Part shown: piece after piece, positions 1 through 8,358 of the stretch
How positions within the stretch are numbered: the first letter of the stretch is position 1
Layout of the letters: every line of letters begins with the position of its first letter
Source: Streptococcaceae bacterium AM104-57
GTDB lineage: Bacteria; Bacillota; Bacilli; Lactobacillales; Streptococcaceae
Direction: 5' to 3'
NCBI GenBank assembly: GCA_027659245.1
Contig: JAQDPW010000008.1
Location: 1 to 47,150, forward strand
Length of the DNA stretch: 47,150 bases
Program-made: the position numbers and the translations under genes
Notes under the pieces: model-generated
What the model was told of the DNA's origin: nothing
Databases searched by the model: none
Seen by the model: the letters and a program-made list of their open reading frames with translations, nothing else

Positions 1-16
1 TCTTTTCCCAATGCAT
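1..16 (-). CDS. Possible 5' end of a gene leaving the left edge
   Basis: Reading the minus strand, an ATG at position 16 is preceded by AGGAG (26-30) at good spacing and opens a frame MHWEK that runs out of the window. Only five codons are visible, so nothing can be said about the product. The start could also be the in-frame ATG nine bases upstream, but that lies too close to the AGGAG. Confidence 0.3.
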
Positions 17-223
17 GATGTGCATCTCCTTTTTACTTTATTTGCAGAGGGGGTGACCAAAGTTGACTAGGACACAGCCTCCTGCCTTGCCTCCATTTTA
101 TCACAAAAAAATGTTTTTGGGAAGAAAAACAAAACCTTGCATGTCAACTATAGAATCCGTAGCGTACTATTCTAGATTCAATCCGCTATATTTTTTATCT
201 TCCAAGAAAGGCTCCCTAAAAAG

Positions 224-407
224 AAAAGAGGCTGGGACAAAAGTCCTGACCTCTCAATTATCTTTGGATTGTCGAGCAAGACGCAGTGGTTGAGTGAGCT
301 CTACTACGCTGATTTCATCAGCTTTTACAGCCCTACTCAACTGTGCGGAGGTGGGACGACGAAATCGAATTCTAACGAATTACCGATTTCTGTCCCACTC
401 TCTTTTT
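224..407. repeat. MITE-like intergenic repeat with imperfect terminal inverted repeats
   Basis: The segment begins AAAAGAGGCTGGGACA and ends TGTCCCACTCTCTTTTT, giving imperfect terminal inverted repeats of about 16 bp around some 150 bp without a convincing gene. The GCTGGGACA / TGTCCCA pair is typical of small non-autonomous elements scattered between streptococcal genes. Positions 30-223 to its left hold no gene that can be supported. Family assignment would need comparison with other Mitis-group genomes. Confidence 0.5.
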
Positions 408-412
408 AGATA

Positions 413-2230
413 TTATTTTGTCTTCACAGGTTTATCTGCGAGGGCCTTGATGGCTGAAGCTATCGTTTCTGCATAGAGCTTGACTCCCGCTTCCAGCTTG
501 GTATTGTCATTACCAAAGTGAACTTGGTCAGTTCCTTTCCAGATATCTGGATGATCTTTGGATACTTGGTTCCAATCTGCAATCACAATGTAGGGATACT
601 TTTGAGCAACTTCACGCGCATAGCTGGCATATTGTTCTACATAAGGTTGAGTTTCCTGGCTTGTATCCCCTTCATAAGGTGTCACCAGAACAAGCTGATG
701 CCCCTTAGGTAGATTTGTCACCAAGGAGTCTATGTCAGCCTTGTAGTCCTCAGGATTATTAACACCAGTAGCAATAACAACGATCTTAGGCAGTGCCTTA
801 TTTTGGCTGTTATTCAGCATAATGGCATTGGCTTGCTTTGTATTTCGGCTTACTTGCCCATCTGTCTGTGCATCCGGCAAAACCTCTTGTAAGCCAGGTG
901 TTGCCCGTAAGGTTACAGAATCTCCTATGATAGATACACCATCTGCAATATTGTAGCGGCTTGCTTCCGTCTGATCTGCCACAGTTTTTGTGCGAGTAAG
1001 ATTGGTCTGCGCTTGTTTAAGACCATTGACAGTCAAATCTGTCTCAAAAGCACCAACTTGTGGAGCGATGATCATCACAATCAGTGTGATCAAAGTAAGA
1101 ATTCCACTACTAGATGCAAAAATAGTCTTGATATGCGGAATCTCTTTTGCCTTTTGCAAAAGCCCTGTTGTCTTTCCAGCGATTAAAGGTTCAATTACAT
1201 AGAATGAGAGGGTTGCAAAAAGATACGAGAGGACAGTCGTTAAAATCGCTGCTGGTAGATTGCCCATCAACTGGGTAAATATAATGTAAAACGGCCAGTG
1301 GAAGAGATATACTGCGTAACTGGTATCAGCTAGGAAGCTAATTACCTTTGGTTCTTCAATCGTCGGAGTTTTCTCATGCAAAAGTCGTGCTGCAACGATC
1401 ATCAGAAGGGCAGCTAAACTTGCTAACAAGAAGCCAAGCAAGTAGGCAAAGAGATAATTGAATTTCACGAAGAAGGTCAATAAGAGTAAAACTCCGAGAC
1501 CAGCTGAAAAGACTAATAAGGTCTGTTTCAAGTCCAAGGTTTGATTCAAACGTTTGAGAAGAGGTGTCGTTTGACGGACACCTATCAAGGTAGCTAGGAT
1601 ACTGCCTAGGAAGAATGGATAAACATGAGTTAGACTTGAAAAGTAAACCGTCGAGTAAGAGCTAACGATAAAGCTACCAATAAACATTGAAAGGAAACTA
1701 ACAACAAAGGTCGTTGAAGATAGTAGAAAAACCATTCCCCGTAGTTGCCCACCTGTTTTGGATTGCTTAGACATGAGCCAAACTGCCAAGCCCCACAATA
1801 TATAGTAATGAACTTCAACTGCTAGACTCCAATTGTGGACAAAAAGATGAGGGATAAACTGAGATTCATAACTTCCCCCTGTTAACATTTCATAGAAGTT
1901 AGTCATAAAACCAAGAACACCAGCTATCTGACTACCTATGCCTGCTACATAATCCTGTCGAACCAAGAAAGTAAAAGGCATAACGACGAGGATCATCAAG
2001 ACGACTGGAGGGAAAATCCGATAAAAGCGTCTCCTGAAAAATCCCAAGAGATCAATTTGCCCCTTTTGGCCATACTCTTCCAACAAGAGTGACGTGATGA
2101 GAAAGCCCGAAAAGGTGAAAAAGACGTCAACCCCGAAGAATCCTCCAGGAAAAATCGTCTGAAAGAAATGGTACAAAAGCACCAAGAGTAAGCCTGTAAT
2201 CCTAATCAAGGAAAACCATTTAATACGCAT
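413..2230 (-). CDS. oatA: OatA/Adr-type cell-wall O-acetyltransferase (membrane acyltransferase-3 plus SGNH domain)
   Basis: This 605-residue protein has the architecture and length of peptidoglycan O-acetyltransferases (OatA; Adr in pneumococcus). Residues 1 to about 390 form a multi-spanning acyltransferase-3 domain starting with the typical RITGLLLVLLYHFF and FFGVDVFFTFSGFLI segments. The extracytoplasmic C-terminal part is an SGNH hydrolase-like domain with the block-I SIIGDSV serine, ATGVNN as the N/G block and DQVHF as the Asp-His pair. The family moves acetyl groups across the membrane onto MurNAc O-6 and protects against lysozyme. The ATG at 2230 has GGAG 11 bases upstream. It stands alone, downstream of tgt on the same strand and separated from it by a terminator. 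The substrate is inferred from family; other surface polymers are possible. Confidence 0.85.
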   Translation of the reverse strand: MRIKWFSLIRITGLLLVLLYHFFQTIFPGGFFGVDVFFTFSGFLITSLLLEEYGQKGQIDLLGFFRRRFYRIFPPVVLMILVVMPFTFLVRQDYVAGIGSQIAGVLGFMTNFYEMLTGGSYESQFIPHLFVHNWSLAVEVHYYILWGLAVWLMSKQSKTGGQLRGMVFLLSSTTFVVSFLSMFIGSFIVSSYSTVYFSSLTHVYPFFLGSILATLIGVRQTTPLLKRLNQTLDLKQTLLVFSAGLGVLLLLTFFVKFNYLFAYLLGFLLASLAALLMIVAARLLHEKTPTIEEPKVISFLADTSYAVYLFHWPFYIIFTQLMGNLPAAILTTVLSYLFATLSFYVIEPLIAGKTTGLLQKAKEIPHIKTIFASSSGILTLITLIVMIIAPQVGAFETDLTVNGLKQAQTNLTRTKTVADQTEASRYNIADGVSIIGDSVTLRATPGLQEVLPDAQTDGQVSRNTKQANAIMLNNSQNKALPKIVVIATGVNNPEDYKADIDSLVTNLPKGHQLVLVTPYEGDTSQETQPYVEQYASYAREVAQKYPYIVIADWNQVSKDHPDIWKGTDQVHFGNDNTKLEAGVKLYAETIASAIKALADKPVKTK

Positions 2231-2317
2231 ACGAGTTTATTCTCCGTTCATTAGAGTAGTAAAAAAACCATCTAATGTTCATTCCATATTACCTTTATTT
2301 TATCAAAAAAAGAAGAA

Positions 2318-2343
2318 AAATCCTAAGAGAAAACTTAGGATTT
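2318..2343 (-). terminator. Rho-independent terminator of tgt
   Basis: AAATCCTAAG and CTTAGGATTT form a perfect 10-bp stem around a 6-nt loop. On the minus strand it is followed by TTCTTCTTTTTTT. It lies directly after the tgt stop codon and before the O-acetyltransferase gene, so the two host genes are probably separate transcription units. Confidence 0.85.
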
Positions 2344-2362
2344 CAGCTTTAGTCTACTAAAC

Positions 2363-3508
<1,146 letters not shown>

Positions 3509-3572
3509 TTACCTCCGAAGCTGGGAAAGACAGTCCCAGTTCTTACTTTGTGCCCAAGGGCATACTGTATGA

Positions 3573-3601
3573 TTCTATCAAAAAAAACAGGAACTGTCAC
3601 G
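3573..3601 (-). promoter_or_regulatory. tgt promoter and leader
   Basis: On the minus strand GTGACA is separated by 17 bp from TAGAAT, with TG one base before the -10. The roughly 60-nt leader contains a hairpin CTGGGA/TCCCAG (3521-3539) just before the GGAGG of tgt and a small TGCCC/GGGCA repeat. The leader does not look like a recognisable preQ1 riboswitch. Confidence 0.6.
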
Positions 3602-3715
3602 AACTATGGTATAAGTGACAAATGTTTTCCAATGCTTTCTGTTGCTTATCAATAGTTGAGTTTTTGCTTATTTTTATTTAAAATCATTTCCATTGATTAC
3701 CGCCATTTTTTTAAA

Positions 3716-3736
3716 TCGTATTCATCTTCGTATTCA
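3716..3736 (+). repeat. Left-end tandem TCGTATTCA repeats (putative integrase arm sites)
   Basis: TCGTATTCA occurs twice with a 12-bp period (3716-3724, 3728-3736). The same pair with the same period occurs directly after the integrase gene at 42327-42347. Short direct repeats at both ends of an integrated element are what arm-type sites of an N-terminal-domain tyrosine integrase look like. The role is inferred. Confidence 0.6.
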
Positions 3737-3746
3737 TTTTCACACC

Positions 3747-3772
3747 ATGTTTGCCCGTATAGTTGAGAAGGT
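3747..3772 (-). repeat. Copy A of a three-copy 19-bp motif family
   Basis: Read on the minus strand this is TCTCAACTATACGGGCAAACA, differing at two purine positions from the copies at 35185-35203 and 41133-41151 (TCAACTATGCGGGCAAGCA). It lies 11 bp inside the left arm-type repeats. All three copies are noncoding. A protein-binding site for the Xis-like protein is a reasonable guess. Confidence 0.6.
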
Positions 3773-3804
3773 TGCAATTTAATTCTAATAGTTTACAAAA
3801 GGAT

Positions 3805-3829
3805 CAGTGAGTAATTTCACTGTTTTTTT
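3805..3829 (+). terminator. Plus-strand terminator at the left prophage end
   Basis: CAGTGA and TCACTG pair over a 6-nt loop and are followed by seven T residues on the plus strand. No plus-strand gene lies directly upstream within the prophage, so it probably stops host transcription entering from the left. Confidence 0.6.
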
Positions 3830-3845
3830 CTACTTTCAGAGAAAT

Positions 3846-3871
3846 AGCTTGGATTTTAAATCCAAGCTTTT
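3846..3871. terminator. Near-perfect 10-bp inverted repeat, probably bidirectional terminator
   Basis: AGCTTGGATT and AATCCAAGCT form 10-bp arms around three bases, followed by TTTT on the plus strand. It sits between the plus-strand terminator and the late-operon terminator, giving three stacked hairpins between host DNA and the lysis genes. Confidence 0.5.
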
Positions 3872-3881
3872 CAGACCAAAC

Positions 3882-3907
3882 AAAAAACCGCAAGCTACTG
3901 CCTGCGG
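3882..3907 (-). terminator. Terminator of the prophage late operon
   Basis: On the minus strand CCGCAGGC and GCTTGCGG form an 8-bp stem (one G-U pair) with loop AGTA and are followed by TTTTTTG. It lies about 30 bp beyond the lysozyme stop codon and should end the late transcript. Confidence 0.85.
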
Positions 3908-3938
3908 GTCATTAAGAAGAAAAAAGAATCTCCTTTCT

Positions 3939-4943
3939 TTATTTTGTGGTAACAATTAAACCGCCGGGCAGGACAGTAAGCGCTGGTTTGTCTGAACGGC
4001 TTCCATCTTCGTTGACGTAGTACCAGCCACCTTCAACTTGGACAAGCTCTTTTGAAGACATTGCGCCATTCTCTTCCTTGAGATGGTATAGTTTGTCCTT
4101 GTATTGAACCCAACCAGTGACCATCGCTCCTGAAGCATCAAGATAGTACCATTTGCCATTCACAAACACCCAACCAGTGGCCATTGCTCCATTTTCTTTG
4201 AGATAATACCACTTGCCATCATCCTTCAACCAGCGAGAAGCTATTGAATAACCTCTCTCGTTGAAGTAGTACCAGATGCCATCAATCTTTTCCCATTCGT
4301 CTTTTGGATAAGAGCCGTCAGGGTATTCATACCACCATCCAGTATCATTTCTTTTCCATTTGGGCTTAGCTTCTTCATCATCTAGTAAAACAATGTTCTT
4401 GTCGTACGGATTTGAAGAGTATTGCCACCATCGAATCCCATCCATGCTAGGAAAATATTCAAAATCAGCTGTACCATCATTCAAACCATAGCCTGCAATC
4501 CAAAGGCTATTTGGAAATTTCGCAAGAATCTGCTCATAATAGATATTATTGAGCGTGAATGGCTTGTAGCTGTAATAGATTGGCTCATAGCCATTTTCTT
4601 TGAGGATTTCCATAAAGCGAATACATGCATCTGTATTTGCCTGTTTATCTCCGCTAGCGTGATCTTCGTAATCAAGACACAAGTATTTTACTTTTTGAGG
4701 TACATTATCAAGGAAGTAGCGTGCCTCTCGTTCGGCTTCTTCAATGTCACCTCCAAACCATGCGAAATGATAAAATCCAACAGGGGTTGATTGCTCAACT
4801 TGAGCGGACAGGCAAGGGTTGATATAGCTTGTACTTTCAGAAATTTTGATAATAGTATTCTGTGTACCCATGTCAGCCAAAATACCTGTAATATCGTATC
4901 CATTGTGGCTAGATACGTCGATGAATAAGTCGTTTTTCTTCAT
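3939..4943 (-). CDS. Cpl-1-like endolysin: GH25 muramidase with choline-binding repeats
   Basis: The enzyme cleaves the MurNAc-GlcNAc bond of peptidoglycan and releases phage at the end of the lytic cycle. Residues 1-190 are a GH25 lysozyme domain closely resembling pneumococcal phage Cpl-1; the acidic residues equivalent to Cpl-1 D10, D92, E94 and D182 are D9, D91, E93 and D181. Residues about 200-318 are tandem choline-binding repeats (WYY, GAMATGWV, GAMVTGWV), about six as in Cpl-1, ending in a short tail. Length is 334 against 339 for Cpl-1. There is no signal peptide, so it needs a holin; two holin genes lie directly upstream. Choline binding ties this phage to hosts with phosphocholine teichoic acid. 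Confidence 0.96.
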   Translation of the reverse strand: MKKNDLFIDVSSHNGYDITGILADMGTQNTIIKISESTSYINPCLSAQVEQSTPVGFYHFAWFGGDIEEAEREARYFLDNVPQKVKYLCLDYEDHASGDKQANTDACIRFMEILKENGYEPIYYSYKPFTLNNIYYEQILAKFPNSLWIAGYGLNDGTADFEYFPSMDGIRWWQYSSNPYDKNIVLLDDEEAKPKWKRNDTGWWYEYPDGSYPKDEWEKIDGIWYYFNERGYSIASRWLKDDGKWYYLKENGAMATGWVFVNGKWYYLDASGAMVTGWVQYKDKLYHLKEENGAMSSKELVQVEGGWYYVNEDGSRSDKPALTVLPGGLIVTTK

Positions 4944-4952
4944 TGTTTTCTC

Positions 4953-5231
4953 CTAATCTTCGCTTGGTTCTTGATAGTCAAGAGCACGTTTGCTATCAGA
5001 AATTCCTGCAGTTGTTGGGTCTGGAATGATATTTAGGATATTTACAATTGTCAACCCCACAAGATAAGGGTTCGCAAAGAATTTGCCAAGCAAGTCTAAA
5101 ATGACTCCCCAACTAACCAAATCCTCCAGTTTAAGATTGAAATATGCGAGAATTGGCAAAGCTAATGCGAATGCCAGTCGCAATAAGAATGTTTTATTTT
5201 TTAAGCTAAAACGTACTTTCCAGTTAATCAT
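4953..5231 (-). CDS. Phage holin, phi LC3 family
   Basis: Ninety-two residues with the phi LC3 holin pattern: MINWKVRFSLKNK at the N-terminus, a hydrophobic segment FLLRLAFALALPILAYF, a second one near YLVGLTIVNILNII, then the conserved PDPTTAGISDSKRALDY tail. Holins form lesions in the membrane that let the lysozyme reach the wall at a set time. It lies 9 bp upstream of the lysozyme start and 3 bp after the other holin gene. Confidence 0.9.
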   Translation of the reverse strand: MINWKVRFSLKNKTFLLRLAFALALPILAYFNLKLEDLVSWGVILDLLGKFFANPYLVGLTIVNILNIIPDPTTAGISDSKRALDYQEPSED

Positions 5232-5234
5232 GTG

Positions 5235-5651
5235 TTATTCTCCTTTGTTTTTGTCGTCATCTTTTTCAAGTAATCGCTGAAACGCTTTTAAAATCGGCTG
5301 AAAAAGAGTGACATTTCCTTTTAGTTTGCGGTAATTTTCAATGAGGGATTGAAAAGTAAATGCAATGTACCCGAGATAAATCGAGTACAAGAATGCGAAG
5401 CCTGTCTTCTCAGGAAGTAGAACAGACATTGGGATAAGGATCATTAGCAAGAGGACTCCTAAAATCTTACGAAGGAGTCCATTGATGCCGATTTTGCTCT
5501 TATACTCGATATCGGGATTGGCAATAGCAGCAATCGTTCCGGTTAAAAAATCAATGATTTCCATTGAGACAATCAAAGCTAGAGCGTACAAGACCAGTCC
5601 GTCCTCAGTCTGGACGACACTTCTTAAAAAATTGAAAAATTCGATTTGCAT
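5235..5651 (-). CDS. Phage holin, toxin-secretion/phage-lysis holin family
   Basis: A 138-residue membrane protein with the family signature ALIVSMEIIDFLTGTIAAI followed by KSKIGINGLLRKILGVLLLMILIPMSVLL and a charged C-terminus (EKDDDKNKGE). Three membrane segments are visible. It resembles the TcdE/Bhl-type holins (Phage_holin_4). Tandem presence with a phi LC3 holin is common in streptococcal phages, where one may act as an antiholin; which does so here cannot be read from sequence. Confidence 0.9.
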   Translation of the reverse strand: MQIEFFNFLRSVVQTEDGLVLYALALIVSMEIIDFLTGTIAAIANPDIEYKSKIGINGLLRKILGVLLLMILIPMSVLLPEKTGFAFLYSIYLGYIAFTFQSLIENYRKLKGNVTLFQPILKAFQRLLEKDDDKNKGE

Positions 5652-5660
5652 ATAACCTCC

Positions 5661-6266
5661 TTAATCAATTCGTGGCATGACCACGGTCAAGACACCTTGC
5701 TGCAGCATCTCAGCAAGAGCCTGTTCTTTCCAAGTATAGCCCTCATTAGCCTGCATCTGGAACTTAAAGATAGTCTTGGTTCCACTCGGCCATTTTGGAT
5801 TCGTATCAAACGGATAAGGCATGGCAATGATATCACCATTCGCATAGCGTGTGCTCTTCACAAGTGGCTTAATAAACCCAGCCACTTTATTGTAAGCATG
5901 AGTAGGCATACCTCCATTTTGAGAAATGGCTAGAGCAATCAAGACCTCAGTGATAGCTGAAACCGTGTCAAGGTTTTCCTTATTCTCTACGGTCGCTTGT
6001 TCCATCTTAGCGGTCATCTCTTGGTTTTTCTGGATTTGCTCATCAACCTTGTTGAATTTTTCGGTTTCTGCTCGGTTTGGGAAATTCTCCTGATAGAGAG
6101 CTTCCAAGGCTAACTCAAAAAGTTCTGTATTAGACAAGCTGATTTTATCAGCTGGTAAGAGAATTGGTACGATAGCACCGTCTGCATTGACTAATGTGAC
6201 CTTAGTCGCTGATGCTGTTCCGCTAGCATCAAATTCTTGGGACTTTGTCCCGTACTCTAATTTCAT
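5661..6266 (-). CDS. DUF1366-type phage protein
   Basis: A 201-residue protein resembling the DUF1366 proteins found between tail-fibre and holin genes of streptococcal phages. The first 60 residues are beta-rich (YGTKSQEFDASGTASATKVTLVN), the middle (about 60-110) is a predicted coiled coil rich in E, Q and K, and the C-terminus (FKFQMQANEGYTWKEQALAEML) is compact. It lies 12 bp after the tail protein gene. A virion or tail-fibre accessory role is suggested by position only; no function is established. Confidence 0.75.
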   Translation of the reverse strand: MKLEYGTKSQEFDASGTASATKVTLVNADGAIVPILLPADKISLSNTELFELALEALYQENFPNRAETEKFNKVDEQIQKNQEMTAKMEQATVENKENLDTVSAITEVLIALAISQNGGMPTHAYNKVAGFIKPLVKSTRYANGDIIAMPYPFDTNPKWPSGTKTIFKFQMQANEGYTWKEQALAEMLQQGVLTVVMPRID

Positions 6267-6278
6267 ATGTTCTCCTTT

Positions 6279-8348
6279 TTAAATTTTGAATGAAACGTTA
6301 TCTAAATTAAGCCATTTAGAATCTACATTGTGTTTCACAACGACATTCCCACTTGGGTAAATACCGATAACGGCATGGTTGAAATCATTATTTAGAACAG
6401 ACTTAAATAATGACGTTGTTGGTCGAAATCCTTCAGGGAGATTAAATAACAAGGTTTCGCGATTCGTTGTCCCGTTTCTACAAGTGCCTTTTAAATAAAC
6501 AATACCGTCAAATGTTTTTGAAAATTGGACATTTCCATAATCTCTATGATGACCCCACCCATTTTGTAAATTGGCATTTTGCCAGGCTGTCGGATTGCTT
6601 TCTGACTTTAGTAAAGCCACATAGTCAGAGTTATTAGTGGATTTTGATTGCTGCACTAGATAGCGCCATGGCCTCCAGTTGTTATCAAAACCATTCTCTC
6701 TAACAGCCATATATCCTACAGACGTTGTGAAACGTTGAATACATTCCTGAGAATTAGGGTTAGGTCTGAATACTTCTAACATCCCCCAAGCTCCAAAAGG
6801 ATTGTTGGGAGAAGAGCCATCTATCCACCAAAAACCAGTATCTTTCATGTTATTGAAGTCCTGTTTGATAATCTTTCCACATCCGTTACCATCCGTTAGC
6901 TGGTATTGCTGAATTGGTTTGTTGCCTGAATAAATATCTCCCAAAACATCCAATGATCCTGGCTTCCCAAATTCTGCAACCTTACCGATGCCTACACGCC
7001 CGTTCTTATCATAGGACATTACTACGCTTTCAGTTGCTACTGTTGTAGAAAATTCAACGCTTGTAAACTTGTCCTCAAGTTTACCAATAATCACAAAAGT
7101 TTTGTTTGATGGATAATTCCCTCCCATGTTAGCTGCTGAATTTGTCAATGTATGAACACTTGTAAAGTTGCCAGATGCACTACCATTATCGGCCGTGAAA
7201 TTTTCATTACCCATCTGGGCAACTTTGAAAGTTAAGGACATTACATTCCTTTGCTTTCCTGACTGCATTATAGGGGCTATTCGGGCATTTCTTAACACTT
7301 GCAATGTATTTGGATTTCCTCTAGTTCTAAGTGCGGAGAAGCTAAAGGAGGGGGCATAATACTCAATCACGTTGATAGTAATATCTTTAGTATCTGATTG
7401 TTTACCCCGACTATCGACAACATAAGCTCGAATGGTCGCCAAACCGCTGAAGTTCATGATACCAAAACTACCACCGTTTTTAGTTACGACCATTTTTTTA
7501 TTAACAATTTCAGCTCGATATCCTGTAATAGTAGATCCATAGGCGCCAGACGCATTGTTGAAGTTTACTTGGATATCTGAAATTATTTGTAAAAAGTCAT
7601 TTCCACTCAAAAGCTGTCTTGCGGCCGTATTCATGTCAGTTAATGAAAGACCTGTGAAGGTAGGCTTTACACTGTCTGGGATTTTAAAGTACCATCCATT
7701 AGAATACACGTCACTACCGATTTGAATAGTACCGTTATATGTTCGAACACAGATGTCCATAACCCCAGAACTAGATTTAGGTAGATATCGTGCTAAGTCT
7801 AGTGATGGAGTAAAGGAAACGCTAGTAGTATGGTTCTTACCTAAATCTATCCAGTCACTTCCAAAAACTCGGTACCAAACTTGGTGGGTGAATGCACTTG
7901 CTTTTCTGTCAATTCGTATAGTATGACGAGAGCCTAGATTTCTATCTCCGTCTAGACCAGCTACTGCACTAGAACGAGGCAAGCTGGATAACGTATACTT
8001 AGTCGAGATAGTAATATTTCCGTGAACTCCATTATTAGGATCAAATGAAGCCCAGACTGAGAAAGTTTTTGTCCCATCACTATTATGAGGAATAGTAACT
8101 TCACCACTTGCTAGCGACACTTCTTCACCGGACGTGTCGTAATCCGGGTGACTACTATGAACACTTGAACCATTTAACCATACGGATAGGTTACTAATAT
8201 TACCATAAGTCCATGTTCTATAAGCTCCATCGCGGTCAACGGTAGCTCTCCAACTAACTCTAGAGGAGTTGTTAGCGATGTCCTGACTAACTTGTTCAAT
8301 ATAAATATTCAAGTGCAATGGGCCACTAGAATTGATAAATTTAGTCAT
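6279..8348 (-). CDS. DUF859-family tail protein, probable receptor-binding/tail-tip component
   Basis: The 689-residue product matches the DUF859 siphovirus structural family: SSGPLHLNIYIEQVSQDIANNSSRVSWRATVDRDG at the start, followed by repeated beta-sandwich modules with tyrosines and tryptophans. The C-terminal 200 residues (GKIIKQDFNNMKDTGFWWIDG onward) resemble host-contact domains of pneumophage tail proteins. No membrane segment or signal is present. It follows the large prophage-tail protein by 10 bp. Adhesion to the streptococcal surface is inferred from position and family. Confidence 0.8.
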   Translation of the reverse strand: MTKFINSSGPLHLNIYIEQVSQDIANNSSRVSWRATVDRDGAYRTWTYGNISNLSVWLNGSSVHSSHPDYDTSGEEVSLASGEVTIPHNSDGTKTFSVWASFDPNNGVHGNITISTKYTLSSLPRSSAVAGLDGDRNLGSRHTIRIDRKASAFTHQVWYRVFGSDWIDLGKNHTTSVSFTPSLDLARYLPKSSSGVMDICVRTYNGTIQIGSDVYSNGWYFKIPDSVKPTFTGLSLTDMNTAARQLLSGNDFLQIISDIQVNFNNASGAYGSTITGYRAEIVNKKMVVTKNGGSFGIMNFSGLATIRAYVVDSRGKQSDTKDITINVIEYYAPSFSFSALRTRGNPNTLQVLRNARIAPIMQSGKQRNVMSLTFKVAQMGNENFTADNGSASGNFTSVHTLTNSAANMGGNYPSNKTFVIIGKLEDKFTSVEFSTTVATESVVMSYDKNGRVGIGKVAEFGKPGSLDVLGDIYSGNKPIQQYQLTDGNGCGKIIKQDFNNMKDTGFWWIDGSSPNNPFGAWGMLEVFRPNPNSQECIQRFTTSVGYMAVRENGFDNNWRPWRYLVQQSKSTNNSDYVALLKSESNPTAWQNANLQNGWGHHRDYGNVQFSKTFDGIVYLKGTCRNGTTNRETLLFNLPEGFRPTTSLFKSVLNNDFNHAVIGIYPSGNVVVKHNVDSKWLNLDNVSFKI

Positions 8349-8358
8349 TTTCCTCTTT

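Noticed and set aside
61..71. TTGACTAGGAC shared between the left edge and 35472-35483
   Set aside because: Eleven bases only, in unrelated contexts; not beyond chance for two promoter-like AT-rich regions.
63..476. Two short plus-strand frames (76 and 60 codons)
   Set aside because: They lie over the MITE-like repeat, have no RBS and no recognisable protein features.
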